A stretch of DNA of 64,000 nucleotides from Papiliotrema nemorosa (GCA_032158125.1 JASKOT010000005.1:434001-498000), one strand, 5' to 3'; positions 47,466-61,016 are shown, numbered from the stretch's first letter. Made by a program: numbers and translations. Notes: generated from the sequence alone by a model not told the origin.

Positions 47466-49419
47466 ATGATACGTTCGGGAATTGGAACGTCGAGCAAGGT
47501 GCTCTTACAGAACTCGACAAGACCGATCTGTCGTGGTTTGGTCACTATTCCGGCTCTGTATTCCAGACAAGCAGATCGACGTATGAACTACAGTCTTCTT
47601 GGGTAAGAACGTCGAGCTGACTCGTAGTACCACCGGGGCATGTCCGACCACACAGAAGACCAATAGCCCGCCCGTCAGGCAACAGCTCCCCTTCGTCCCA
47701 GCCGCCTTATCCGGGCGGTGAACGGCAAGGAGGATATGGAATCCCGTTTCAACCTGAACTAGGGGACTTTGATCCTCTGGCAGTACCTTCTCGACCTGTA
47801 TCGGTGCCTAATGACCCGAAAGGCATCTTGCAGGATACACATGCGGTACATGAGTTGTTGGCCCATGAAACGCTCGTCATTGTGAGGTGAGCCGATCACC
47901 ACGGCGGGATGAACCAAGCTTATGAAACAGGCAAATAGAGATGCTGAATATCTTCATGGGCGTAGGTCGTATTCAGATCTACAGAAATACTGAGACTGAT
48001 ATGGCTAGTTTGAGCAGGCAAATCGTTATGCTATCCAAACCCCTCAAGGAGAAGTAGTAGGCTTGTAAGTGACTTCGATCTAATATCACAATTGAGATCT
48101 GTTAAGCCAAGAACTTGCTAAATCCACAGCTTGGCGGAAGAAGAACAAAGCTTTGTTTCTTCATTATCTCGACAATTTTTACGGACCCATAGACCGTTCA
48201 GGGCGGTCATCATGGACAAAACGGGCAAACCGATCTTATGGGTGAGCAATCCCGCTTCTCATCGACAATGAGATAGTATACTAACGTTGCTAGATTCGCC
48301 GGCCGTTCCAATTTATCAACTCGAAGATATTCGTTTCAGCCGCCCAGGGAGAAGAAGGCAAGCTCGTCGGCGAAGCACAACAGTACGCTTACTCGATGTG
48401 CGAGGACGTTGCTGATTGAGCAGAGAGTGGCACCCCTGGAGAAGGAGATACAACGTCTTTCAATCGTCAGCTGCGGCCAATTTTTCGCAGATCAGAGCTG
48501 AACAACCTAGGCGCGATACAGAGACTTTCTCCCAGTTTGCAAGGATAGACAGCGGGCTTTGGGCATGGGACTTTTGGCTCAAGGATAAAGACGATCGTGA
48601 GCTTTCTCAATCACGACTCATGGGGTCCGAGCTTATATTACAGGTCTTGTAGCTTCCATCAACCGGAACTTCCGTGGTCTGGGTCGAGAATTATTCACTG
48701 ACACTGGTCAGTTCGCTCTCACAAATCTGGGGGACTGATCTGATTTTTAGGCCAATATGTGATCCGCTTCGACTCAGCCGGGACAGAACTTGATCTTCCA
48801 CCGGGAGCGGGGGCGAATGTCCAAGGTCAATCACTCATTCTCCCTCAGGGCAAGGAGGGCGGGTTGACGCTGGATCAACGGGCGATGGTGAGCTGCGACT
48901 GTATTGGACGCATGAGCTGACAAGAAGACGCTTGCTACTGCGGTCTCGATCGATTTCGACTATTTCAGTAGACACTCAGGAGCCGGGTGAGTTGTACAGA
49001 GCATCGCGAGATAGCCTGAATCTGACGCGAGCAGAGGAATGGGTTTCCCTTTCATGTTCTGGGGCGGCGGAGACGGTAGCAGTGACGTCGCGAGAGGAGG
49101 TACAGCATCCGAAGCTGGCACTATGGCAGGCGCTGCCGGTGCAGCGGGCGCCATGGGTGGAGTGCGAGGTGATCGGGGTTTGAGTGAGGAGGAACAAATC
49201 TACGGACCTCAACCTACCAGAGAGCGCGGCGAGGATTCGGGAGATCTGCCTCGAGGCCCACCACCTCAGGCCGGGGACGGATGGTCAGAGGAGCCAGGGT
49301 TCTATCCGGACCAAGATGAAGTGATGGAGGATCCTTGGGCGGATCAACAGCCCGATGAAGGCTGGTTTGGCGGTGGGGGAGGTGGAGGCGGAGGAGATTG
49401 GGGAGATTGGGGTCAGTAG
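47466..49419 (+). CDS. mitochondrial phospholipid scramblase family protein
   Basis: Eleven exons (47466-47580, 47628-47886, 47931-47961, 48009-48064, 48130-48241, 48294-48382, 48424-48596, 48644-48706, 48751-48887, 48928-48986, 49035-49419) give 492 residues. The start is a mitochondrial presequence (MIRSGIGTSSKVLLQNSTR). The scramblase beta-barrel has EMLNIFMGFEQANRYAI, RQFLRTHRPFRAVIMD, EWHPWRRRYNVF, INRNFRGLGRELFTDTGQY and AVSIDFDYFSRHSG. Yeast Aim25 is the closest relative known to me. After about residue 370 comes a long Gly/Asp/Pro-rich tail that ends in nine Gly and WGDWGQ, which is unusual for the family. A second acceptor at exon 10 would add one Lys. Confidence 0.85.
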
Positions 49420-49525
49420 ACAATGAGCGGCGACACGCTTGAAGTATAATACCGCAAGAGTGGACTGGATGTGTACACTTGATGCATCATGATCACCGCT
49501 TCTAGTCATCTCCATGAAGACGCAT

Positions 49526-51029
49526 CTAGGCTTTTGCTTTTGGCTGCTTATTAGCACAGACGCCTGATAAAGAATAGTACTCACTTTACAATCCTCCATC
49601 ATTGTATCTTTGATGTACAAGTTGATGGCACCTCGATCTGCCTCTGGGACACCATTATCATGCTCGTAGCTCGCTCCAATGGCGAGTTTCTTGCCATCCG
49701 GTGAAAAGGCCAAGCACGAGATGGAGGTGGGGTATTGGGCGTAGAGCTTCATTCGCTTCTTGGCAGTTTGGTCCCAGATTGAAATGGCACCGTCGGATCC
49801 TCCTGATGCGAAGGTTGCGTAACTGATATCAGTATCAACACCCAATTCTTGAGTAGATAGAGCATGACCCCTTTCCTCTCCACAGCCACGCAGGTGATAT
49901 CACTCACATGGGATGATAAGCGATCGCGTTGATGGGGTAGACCTGGTCGACGCCTCCGACAGTTTGTCGATGAGCTCTGAAAGCATACTTTTGCGCCTGA
50001 ACTGCCGGATCCTTGTCCAGGTACTCCACCGATATCCTTCCTTCTATACTTCCCGCAACCCAACCTGAACGTGAGCCTACTGCTTTTGGTGTCTGAGCAC
50101 GAATGACGCACCTTTACCATCGGATGAAGTGGCTATCGACCTCGTGAGGAACTTCAATGCGCTTTCTCGATCTTGTTCCACCTTGGCAGTTTCTCCCTCG
50201 TTTGTGGCTGCTAAAGTCGGGAGCGAGTAAATTCGGACATGTCGGTGAGCCATAGAGATGAGGAGGACAGAGGTGGCGGGGGCGTAAGAGAGATTGTATG
50301 CTCGCTCGGGGAGAGACTGTGTCGATCGTAATGGGTTTTGAGCAGAGCTGGTAGCGAGTCAGCCTATGTAGGAAGAAGATTGACAGATGTGAACGTACGG
50401 GTCCCAGACTTTGATGGTCCTGTCCCACGAAGCGGATATCAAGACGTCTAGACAGTCAGCTTTCACGCGCCGATAAGTCCATCATTGAGTGATGGCGGTA
50501 GGATACTTACTGTACTCGGGACACCAGACCAGACTCGAGACCGCATCGTCGTGTTTGCCCAACACGACGCATTGGCCGGTCTCAAAGTTCCACCTAAACA
50601 TATCAGCCCGATATCAAGTCGGCCAGGGATGAGAAGCGGAAGTTCACATACTGCCTGACGCGTTTATCGAGCCCTCCTGAGAACCCGACAGTAGGGGACG
50701 AACCGAAACATGCCGTCAAGACAGCAGCGGGGTGTGCCAGACTATCACATCAGCTTTCAGGCCTCTTCCAGTTTACAGGCCCGAGTGCTTACATCTGTGG
50801 AGGCTGCGGAGGAGCGACGAGGTGGTGAAGCTGTATTGTCTATCCAGGTGAGATTTCTGTAGATCACAAGCTGAAACACTCACGCTGTCCCATGAAGAGA
50901 CGAGAAGTCTAGAAGAGTCGGAGGAGAAGGACACCGAGGAGATCCCATCTGAGGGAGGCTGCAACGACAGATCTAAGAACGAGTGAGCTTCATGATATAG
51001 GCCAGGATAGTCAACTCACCTGTGGACAT
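49526..51029 (-). CDS. BUB3: mitotic checkpoint WD40 protein Bub3
   Basis: Ten exons (51029-51020, 50972-50884, 50839-50793, 50741-50652, 50593-50511, 50447-50399, 50347-50112, 50064-49908, 49822-49585, 49546-49526) give 339 residues. Bub3 carries Bub1 and Mad3 to kinetochores. The start LSLQPPSDGISSVSFSSDSSRLLVSSWDSTIQLH is typical. WD repeats follow (GGLDKRVRQWNF, SASWDRTIKVWDP). The signatures VAGSIEGRISVEYLD, AHRQTVGGVDQVYPINAIAYHP and FASGGSDGAISIWD are Bub3-specific. The first exon is 10 nt and the last encodes just six residues plus stop. Confidence 0.93.
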
Positions 51030-51236
51030 CTTCAGCGTGTTCCACTCGGAGCGAGAAGAGGTCGAGGGAAGAAGGAGGTTGGAAGGGATGAGTTGAATGC
51101 CGAGATTGGGATGGTTGAGTTTAGAATATTTGGATTTCACGCGATTGATCTTTTTGCGATCATCCTGTAAAACCCCTCCTAGACCATCTCGATCACGCAT
51201 CATCTCTGCCTTGCTGTAGCAGAGGCAGCGTCGAGA

Positions 51237-52942
51237 ATGTCCGGACACCCAGACGACGATCGGATGGATGAAGATGGGCCTTCTGATAGACGAGTGCTCG
51301 AGGCCAGGGACTGGAATATGGACATTGATCAACCTCAAGATGGCATCGCGACCCTCCGTCCATACGTCGCCGTTGAGGAGGGCCCTTCCCGCAAGCGTGA
51401 GTATACAGTGGATTCCAAAGCAACATGTCTGGGCACTGAAGACCTTACTCGGGTCTCTTGATCGCTCCTCACGACTGCACTTCGATCTATTCGCTGACTT
51501 CCAGGAACCCACTTTGACATGTCAACACCCTCTAGGACATTCTCCACACCCCTGGGTACACTCCGCGTCACACAACAAACACCCTTCCTATTCAACTCGG
51601 CAGATATCCCACCTATGCCTCCTCAAACCCCATTCCCGAAATACGATCCGGATCAATTCCAAGCGAAGAATTTCGGGTTCGGACCTGTTCAGCCGAATTT
51701 TGGAGGGAGCAGTCTGTTTGCTGAAGATGTGGATATGGATTCTCCTGCTAAACCCGAACGGACGCCCAAGTCTCGGGTAGAGCAGCACCCAACAGAGCAA
51801 GAGGCTCATACAGCCCCTGCGACGCTGGACAATCTCCCTGGGCCGGACTCGAAGCAAGATGTGAAGACGGGAATGGGCGTCGGCCTGGGACACTCGTCGA
51901 ATGGTGAGGAAAAGGCAGAGAATAGGGTGTATGCTACAGGAGGAGTCAAAAGAGAACTCAACAAACGTGCACGGAAGAGACAACAGCGTGAACAAGTGAG
52001 TCGGCATATCTGCTGCCTTCACAGGTGCAGAACGCTGAAGGGGTCAGGTGCAGGGAGATCCAAAACGCCTCGAGAGGAATATCAACTTTCATCATCATCA
52101 GGTCGCACCTTCCCTGCGGCATTCCGAGATCCCAGCTCTGCTTCTTGGGTAAGTGGTATTATGGGCGTAGAGAAAGTGCCGACGGGACAGATACATCCAG
52201 GTGTTCGTCAATGTCTCGATGGTCCTTGCCGTGCTGTACTTTTTCGTGCAATTCGTCCTGACTGTCCGGAGCGACGTCAAAGATCGCATGCAGGAGGTAT
52301 CTGTGGGTGAGTGCGCTCTTGAGCTTCGAGTAGGGCCACACTGATGGCATAGAGATTCTGCAGGAGATTGCGGAATGTACAAAGTTGTATCTCACCAATC
52401 GGTGTGATCCCGGTATACGCGTCCCTGCCCTGTGAGTTGTCACTCAAGCAGCCGAGTTCGTCAGAGGCTGACCCTCTAGCGAGGCACCATGTAAAGCTTG
52501 GGAAGCATGTATGGCCAAAGACCCAACGATGGTCGGAAGGGTCAACGTCATGGCCGAGACTTTTGCCGGCGTGATCAACAGTTTTGTCGACCCAATTTCC
52601 TGGAAGACTATGGTGTGTCATCTCCTTGCATACTCCGATGTGACAATTGATGGTCAGGGTTTCTCTCTCGCTACATTATCTCTCTTGGTCATCTTGACAA
52701 ACTCGGCATTATGGAATCTACGAGCAAAAGCTCAACCTGTACCCGTTTCGCCTCTTCCGGAATATCCCAGTCCACAATACTTCCAAGCTTTAGCTATGGC
52801 CCAACAACATGGTCGTTTCTTGGCTGGACAAAATAACGATCACACGGGTCACTTGCCCCCGACAAACGGGCCGTATCCTGCCGGATCGGAAACTAGGCAG
52901 ATTGAGTATCCCACCAAGAAGAGTCGATTCAAGCTGTGGTAG
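51237..52942 (+). CDS. Brl1/Brr6-type nuclear envelope protein
   Basis: Seven exons (51237-51396, 51505-51995, 52048-52148, 52191-52306, 52353-52431, 52480-52612, 52658-52942) give 454 residues. Brl1/Brr6 proteins span the nuclear envelope and help pore assembly and membrane fluidity. The N-terminal half is acidic and Pro-rich. The conserved domain starts at HSEIPALLLGYIQVFVNV (first membrane span). The luminal cysteine motif is IAECTKLYLTNRCDPGIRVPALEAPCKAWEACM, then VNVMAETFAGVINSF and a second span (LATLSLLVILTNSALWNL). All four conserved cysteines are present. Many ascomycete yeasts have two paralogs, and I cannot tell which one this matches. Confidence 0.9.
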
Positions 52943-53029
52943 ATCGCTTAGCTAGTGGTGATATGCATGCATGCTTTGTTTTGACAGTATTGAGTGATAC
53001 AACGAGAGAACTACGCCAGACGGTTTGGC

Positions 53030-54370
53030 CTATATCCTATCCACCATCAACTCTTCCTGCTGTTTCTTCGGTTTGACCCGTTTCGGCCTCGTCCTGGGCG
53101 GAATCTCCTTGTCCGATAATATCCTCTCCAGCTTTTGGTCCGAGACGATCGCTTCCAGGTCCTCGTCGTCTGTACCGACTGCCATGTCGCGCATGATCGG
53201 AGCAGACTTCACAGGGGCAGCCTTTTTTGGAGCAGCGGCTGGTTCTGCTGGGCTATAGATGGTCGATGCACCGATGACTGTTACGACAATCACCACCAAT
53301 ATCGCTGATCGTCAGCCTGAGGCTAAGGTGAAGGACAAACGGACTCACACATGGCACGACGGACAGACTCCCATTTGGCAGATTCAATCTCTGTCCGTAA
53401 ATCACCTAGTGAGATGGTGAATTTGTTGTTGATTTCCTGTCCTTCAGCTCATTGCCCCGTGGTGTCTGTTTGAACTGACCTCGATAGCTAGATCAAACAT
53501 TTTCTGCTCTGACCTAGTCTCCGACTTGCGGTTGTTCATGTCCATCTCGATACTGTCCATCAGCCCGGGCCAAGCGCACAGAGTCGAAAGGCTCACTCGT
53601 GCTTCAGAGTCTGCACACTTTCCTTCATATTCTGCTCCAACCCGTCGATCTCTCTTCTTATGGCGAGAGTCATTTCTTGCAATTGTAGGGAATCGCTCTT
53701 TGCTCGAACGCTCAATTCAGCCCGTAGTTCTGATAACGCTGCTCGGAACAGGTATGCCGCCTTGACTGTTAGCCCATCGATTACGAGCTAGCATAGGCTT
53801 GTGAGACTTGAAATCGATGGGTGCACTCACATTCTCGTTCTCCTCTTTCGACAACATCCTTTGTAATGCCTTCAGTTTGCGCTTGATGATCAGATCCCTC
53901 ACCGCCTCCATCAGGACCACCGCTGATCCTCTATTCACCTCTGACCTTTGGAGATACGTCACGAAAGCATGCGTATCGAATGGGTGTGATAGATGAGGTA
54001 AGGGGATAGACGGGTATGGCGGTGGAGGTTGTGGGAGTTGATTCACAACCGTCGGAGTGGAAGAGGATGATTCAGGCTGGGCGGAAGCACCGTCGGAAGG
54101 GGAGCTCGATGATGAGGATGATTGTGAGGTGGAAGAGGAAGATGACTGCTCAGAGAAGGCCGAAGCGAAGGGATGTTGAGATGAGCCGGATATCAATTCG
54201 AAGTTTGTCTCTCCATGGTCATTCGAATCCGAAGGCGTTTCATCGGGTCTCCCAGCTGACGACTGGATGGTGATGTGCCGCTGAACAGACAGGGGCAGTC
54301 GTCGAAAAGCCACTGCTGTTGGCTGCGACCGAATTGACCTCCTTAGCGACAGTAATGCTGTAGGTCTCAT
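53030..54370 (-). CDS. DUF1640 mitochondrial coiled-coil protein (Fmp32/MCUR1-like)
   Basis: Five exons (54370-53831, 53760-53597, 53552-53480, 53436-53349, 53304-53030) give 379 residues. The start is a presequence (MRPTALLSLRRSIRSQP). A Ser-rich stretch precedes the DUF1640 core FDTHAFVTYLQRS, then a long coiled coil (LIIKRKLKALQRMLSKEEN, LQLQEMTLAIRREIDGLEQNMKESVQTLKHDIEMDMNNRKSE). A membrane span follows (ILVVIVVTVIGASTIY), then an acidic and basic matrix tail. Human relatives are CCDC90A/B; the former (MCUR1) affects calcium uptake and complex IV assembly. The exact role in fungi is not settled. The upstream frame starting 18 bases earlier has no ATG. Confidence 0.85.
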
Positions 54371-54687
54371 GGTGTATAGACGTGTCAATGGTTGAAATCA
54401 TCCTCGGCGAAGCGTCGAAACGCTCGCGTAGTGCGGCAACAGTCAGAATTTATTACGTAATCTGTTTCCCCTCTCCACGCTTCTCCGGAATCGAGGATGA
54501 TGACGTAATCACTCCATCTTTGGCTGGGATCGTGGAACGGGGGTGACTACCTCGACCATGCAAGAGAAAAATCATTCTCGTCTCGACATTGTATCTCTTT
54601 CTTCGGAGCGTACTGAAGGCCTTTCAAGACAGTTCTAGAGGTGTACAGACCTCCAGTATAATCGTCGTGACGCCGATTAGCAGCTGT
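54371..54687. promoter_or_regulatory. divergent promoter DUF1640/UVE1 with bZIP-type sites
   Basis: ATTACGTAAT lies at 54452-54461 and TGACGTAATCA at 54501-54511. Both resemble Yap/CREB-type bZIP sites. In Cryptococcus, UVE1 is known to be light-induced through the white-collar proteins. I did not identify a convincing GATA-type light element by eye. Confidence 0.35.
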
Positions 54688-57193
54688 ATGATCCTGCGCG
54701 TTTGCTCTCGATCGGTACTTTCGACCTCGCGACCGATCCGATCCTTCTGCACCACTCGTACTTTTAGCTCCTTTATCCCCATCATGCCGCCACGACGTAA
54801 AGCCACTGTCCCACCCATCGCAGGCGTAACCCTAGAAACCGCTTCAAGCAGTGACATTCCCACGGCTGCATTCAGCACATCACCCGTTGCCGAGGTCAAA
54901 CCATCTTTGCTGCAAGCCCTCGAACATATACCTCCTGCCGTCGCCCCTGGACCTCCTTCCGACACTTCGGATTTGACTCCTCCTCCCTTCAGCCAGGATG
55001 TCAACATGAAGGTTGAGCCGGAGACGTCCCAGCCTGAACTGCCTACTCCCCCATTGACCGATTCAGCGGAAGAAACAGCTGCACCTGTCAAAACCAAACG
55101 AGGTCGAAAAGCAGTCGCAGACAAGGCTACTGACAAGCCAACACCCAAAAAGAGAGCATCCAGAGCATCGAAAGCAAAAGCCGAGGATGATGAGGCGGAA
55201 GAAGCAGAGGAAGAGGTAGAGCCTCCAAAGGTGGCACCGAAGAAAAGGGGAAAGAAAGCTGCGACACCATCAGAAGATGGCTCAGACTTCAACGGATCTG
55301 ATGATGGTACTGTGGCTTCCGCTCTGGAAGGAGTGGAAGAGAAGAAGCCTAAAGCTAAGAAGGAGAAGAAGAAGACTCCTAAAAAATCGAGGATAGCGAA
55401 AGAAGAGCCAGAGCTCGACTCTGATGGGAATGAGATTCCAAAGAAGAAGAGGAAGACGAAGGTGTACGAAAAGGTGATTTACGACATACCCGACGTGGAG
55501 AGGAAAGAGACGACTTTTAGAGGTGAGCTATCTTACCATCGCGATGACTCAAGCGTGGTGACTGGTGGCTGAGACCAGGTCGTTTGGGTTACGCCTGCTT
55601 GAACACTGTTCTCAGGAACATCAAGCCTGCCAAAGACTCCATTTTCTGCTCGAGAACATGCCGGATCGCAAGCATACTGGAAGAAGGGATGGAACTGCCG
55701 AAACAGCTGGGAATGCTTAATGTGAAGGATCTCCTCAAGATGATACAAGTGAGTTGCAGACTCCAGAAGTGCATTGAACTGAGCATTTCAGTGGAACGAG
55801 GACAATAAGTCAGCGTTACAGCTCCCTCCCCGTCATATATGCTGACAAACAGGATTCGCTTCCTAAGGATGTCTTCAGAGATGTTCCCGTTTGCATCTCA
55901 CGATAAATTTGGCTACTCCTTAGAGTACGCCGACGCAGAGCTCAAGGAGGCTGGTGCACTTGCGAAGAAGTACGGACACCGATTGACCATGCACCCAGGC
56001 CAAGTGAGCTCATTCAATCACCGAGGTGAGACGAGTTGACAAATAGTTCACCCAAATCGGCTCTCCCAAGCCTGCCGTTGTAAGGGCTTCAGTGAGAGAG
56101 TTGGAGTACCAATGTGAGATCATGGATCGTATGGGTCTAGATCAAGATGGAGTCATGATGTGTGTATCACCTTGGCGGTGGATCGGAATGCTGATTCCAG
56201 CATCCATATGGGCGGGGTCTACGGAGATAAGCCAAGCACTCTGGCCCGATTCAAGGAGAATTATGTGAAACTAGGTGATCATATCAAGCGTCGACTCGTC
56301 CTTGAAAACGACGAGGTGAGATCTCATGTCCTCGCTCCGCTCGGCTTCAGCTCACCGTCAGATATGCTACAATGTTGATGATCTTCTCCCTCTCTGTCAG
56401 GAGCTGGAAATTCCCATCATCTTCGATTATCACCATGATTGGATCAACCCAAGTTGCGAGCCACCAGGAATACTCATCCCAAAGATCAATGAAATCTGGG
56501 CTAAAAAGGGGATTCGGGTCAAACAACATCTGTCTGAACCTCGACCGGGCGCAGAAACCGTCATGGAACGACGAGCACACGCAGACAGGTGTAAAGCTTT
56601 GCCTCCGGATCTTCCGGATGATGTGGATCTTATGATCGAAGCCAAGGACAAGGTAAGCTCCATGCTTCGAAATTTATCGACGGACGCTGATTAGCCAGGA
56701 ACAAGCAGTGTTTGAGCTATACAGGATATACGGCTTGGAAGATGTCATCCATGATAACCTTCGACCACCAGATCCAGAACCAAGCATGCGAACCAAGGGC
56801 AGGAAGTCGTCATTGAAGAAGTGAGAGCACTCGTGGCGCCAAGAGTATGAGCTGACAAGGCGCAGGAAGACGAAAGAAACAGGCGAGGTCGACTCGGACG
56901 GAGAGCCGGTGGAGCTCGAAGATGTGGAGAAAGAAGGAGATGGAGGAATAGGCGATGAAGGGTTGATTGAGACTCGTGAGGTGGATGTGGAGATGAAGGA
57001 GGACGTCGAGGAAAAGCCAAAGACGAAAACGACACCCAAACGGGGCAAGAAGGCCAAGGCAGCGGCACCGGCAGAAGAGACAGAAGAGATAGAAGAGGCG
57101 CAAGAAAGCGTCGAAGTGCCGGTCGAGGCGGATGTTCTCGAGAAGGATAAACCTAAACGAGGCAGAAAGAAGAAGGTCGACCTGGAATCGTAG
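54688..57193 (+). CDS. UVE1: UV damage endonuclease Uve1
   Basis: Nine exons (54688-55522, 55579-55748, 55792-55808, 55853-56003, 56047-56159, 56201-56315, 56362-56652, 56699-56820, 56866-57193) give 713 residues. Uve1 nicks DNA 5' to UV photoproducts and other lesions and starts repair independent of nucleotide excision. The TIM-barrel has RLGYACLNTVLR, LRMSSEMFPFASH, HRLTMHPGQFTQ, MIIHMGGVYGDK, LVLENDE, FDYHHDWINP and VKQHLSEPRPG, which include the metal-binding His/Glu/Asp residues. Long Lys-rich tails flank it. The upstream ATG adds a presequence (MILRVCSRSVLSTSRPIRSF). A second in-frame ATG at 54784 (MPPRRK) would give a nuclear form. Exon 3 is 17 nt. Confidence 0.95.
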
Positions 57194-57475
57194 AAGCAGT
57201 CATGCCTTCTCATGTAGCGTTACAATACCATGTATATTGCATTTGCACAAAGCTCTGCTGGTCACGTAGGTCTCCGTCAGATGCATGAACGAAGGGTGGG
57301 TGCATAATGACCGAGATGACCTGTGTATTACACATACAAATTTTCTATCTGATGCGTGATGATGATGCGATGTTATAAGTTGTACTGATCGACTGCTTCG
57401 AGGTGGAACCCGGGTGTTGCGATCATGGACGGATGTGTGAAGCGCCTGAGGCTGAGTTTCCCCTGTTCATACCCT
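57194..57475. other. convergent intergenic region UVE1/OXA1
   Basis: Short 3' flanks of two converging genes. Nothing else seen. Confidence 0.4.
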
Positions 57476-59301
57476 CTAATTCCTCTTCTTCTCCCTGACA
57501 ATCTCCTTTGACATTTTCTCCGTGCCAATCCTCTTTCCCTGCGCCATGGCCCGTTTTTCACTCGCTGCGACCTTGGCAATCTGCTCGTCCCTCTTTTGCT
57601 GATATTGCTGCTTGAAAGAGTCTCGAACCCACAGTGCCGTCTCTTTGAATGAGGGTTCGCCTTTGAGTGCTCCTGGTGGAGCGTCGACTTTGGGCGGGGT
57701 AGGGATGTTGAATAGACGTTTGGCAAATGAGGTTTTGAGTATGGCGGCTTGGAGAAGGGTGAAGAAACCCGATGTCGTCCAGTAGAAGAGCACCGCCTGA
57801 TAATTAGCTCATTTCTTCAAAATGGAGAGGCTAGACAGAGGGTAATGATAATACCAAACTCACAGCTGGGAACCGAGAGACGAAAACCAAGGACAAGACG
57901 GAGACTCCAGCCACGATATTCTTCATATGCCTTCCAAATCCTGCATTAGACGTCGCGGCATTCTGTCCAGTTCCATCTGCTCCCACCTATACGTAAGATT
58001 TCTGTCAACTCAGGCATCAGGACCAACTCACTCGAAGGACGATATTGGTGAATAGCACCGAGAGCACCGGCAGGACAAAGTACGGATCTGACGCTGTCAA
58101 ATCGGTCACCCAGCCCAATCCACCGTCCAGGAACCCGGGTATAGGTACATCGGCCAACCTTCTCAAAGCGTAGAAGACGGTGATGAAGACTGGGGCCTGG
58201 ATCAGAGGCGCCTTGATCATCCTCAACGGGTGAACACCATGCTCTTTCCACAGATTTTGGAGAGCTTGAGCATATAAACCCGCTTCGGTCCGATTGCCTT
58301 CTTTGAGGGCTTTGGCGGATCCCTCTTGTAGTCCTTGCATTTGAGGCTGGATGGCTGCGAATCGGATGTTGTGTTTCTGAGCTTCGATGATGACTCGGAC
58401 GATACATAGTCGGATGGCTAATGTCGTAGCGGCAATCGTAGCCCACCTATAATGGGATCAGCTCGACGTCCTTGGGACTGACACGGATGGTCAGGTAGCC
58501 AAGTTACAATGCTCACCATGGCAAACCGGTGAGGTGGTGCAACGAGACCAAACCGTCGCAGATCCATCCTATAGGACTGAACCATCCATGCCCTAAACCG
58601 AGAGCCGGCAGGTCATGCCTCGTCAAAACAGCCTCGATAGCTTCTGGTGTCCGCAACAGCTGTTCCAGTGGTATTTCAGGGTTCGCGCTGATCAAGTCGG
58701 TGATAGTAGCATCGGGGTTGGTGGGGACAACGGGATGGATAGCCGAGGTAGCGTCTGTAGAGGCAGTCACGAGGTCGTTACTTGATGAGTTGTCTACTGG
58801 TGTGGCCGATGCTGTGTCGGCGGGGGAAGTGGTGGAAGTAGGATCAATATCGGTTGCTTGTTCCGTAGTAGCTTGACTCGCTGCGGAGGATGATGGAGGA
58901 AGAGGAGTAGATAAAGATGTTGAGGGGGCGACCTCAACTTCGGCAGGTAATGGCGAAGAAGCAGGTTGCGTGGATGCCGGGTCACCAGGGGCGGATTGAG
59001 TGGTAGATGCAGTCTTCCATGGTGTCCATGAGAATTGTCGAGCTGACAACACTGATGCAGAAGCAGCAGGCAGCTTGCCCAAGGCTATACGGGATGGCTA
59101 GAGATGTTAGTTGATAGGAGCATGGTTCCGGAATCGTCAGCTCACCCTTTGAACACTGGTTGAAATATTTCGGATAGGCAGTCGGGAGGACGAAGCGAAA
59201 GACGACCTGAGAGTCAGCCATCGTACTCCTTGCGTGCAAATATGCGTGGAGCCTCACGATTGAAGCCTTGTGACCTGCCTGGTCGCTGTTCTGGGTATCA
59301 T
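57476..59301 (-). CDS. OXA1: mitochondrial inner-membrane insertase Oxa1
   Basis: Six exons (59301-59279, 59206-59146, 59097-58517, 58446-58032, 57986-57864, 57796-57476) give 507 residues. Oxa1 inserts mitochondrially made subunits such as Cox2 into the inner membrane. The reconstructed presequence includes SSRLPIRNISTSVQR. After a Ser/Thr-rich stretch the YidC/Oxa1 core appears: GLPWWATIAATTLAIRLCIV, MIKAPLIQAPVFITVFYALRRLA, GGLGWVTDLTASDPYFVLPV and FPAAVLFYWTTSGFFTLLQA. A basic C-terminal helix for ribosome binding (KEIVREKKRN) closes it. Intron 1 must start with GC (GCAGGT) to join the ATG exon in frame. This is the least certain junction. Confidence 0.92.
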
Positions 59302-59516
59302 TGTCGATGCTATGCTCCCCGACGCGTTGTAAACAAGGAAACAGGTGGGTGGAATTGAAAAAGTCAGAGAGAGCGAGACAGAGTGTGCCACATTGGACGG
59401 CGTTAGATCTTTGGGTGAGACGGGGTTGGTTGTAATCGACCTGGTCCCGATTGGCCGCTCATCTCAATCAACTCGACCTTCTCCTCTTCACTTTTAGTCG
59501 ACATCGACGCATCAAC
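59302..59516. promoter_or_regulatory. divergent promoter OXA1/NDUFS7 homolog
   Basis: Only 214 bp separate two start codons of inner-membrane respiratory genes, so shared control is likely. No clear CCAAT box pair is visible by eye. Confidence 0.3.
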
Positions 59517-60561
<1,045 letters not shown>

Positions 60562-61016
60562 AGGGTGATGAGCAATTTCGGTGTTGTACGAGTGGTGTGT
60601 ACGGATAAGGGAGGGAAGGGCCGGCTGGAGATCGCCCTCCGAATTGGTTGGAAGCGCAATACTTCCTCTATGCATCTGCAATATACCTTGACACATCTAC
60701 CAATACCTGTTCCAGTGTATCAGATTCAAGCATTGTGACTGGGCCACCATGTAGCTGCTCATTGTCAGCATGAGTCGACTGTGATGGAATAATTTCGCCA
60801 CGCGAAACATGCGGCCCCCCCTCCACTTTTGAAGCTGCACTGTCACCTGCTGAACATCCCTTTCAACTTTGTTCATTGTCCTCCCAACACGGTCTCGCAT
60901 ATTCAGCACCTTCTCGATTCACTGCCTCCTCGATTAACTCTGCCAGATACCCTCAGACCCCTTCAAATCTGGCAGAGGGACCCAGCAAAAACGACGCACG
61001 CCCCCTTGATCCCATC
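60562..61016. other. intergenic, LOS1 promoter region
   Basis: No gene seen. The 108 codons upstream of the LOS1 start are open in the same frame from about 60876 but include no good presequence or homology, so I start LOS1 at 61017. Confidence 0.4.
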
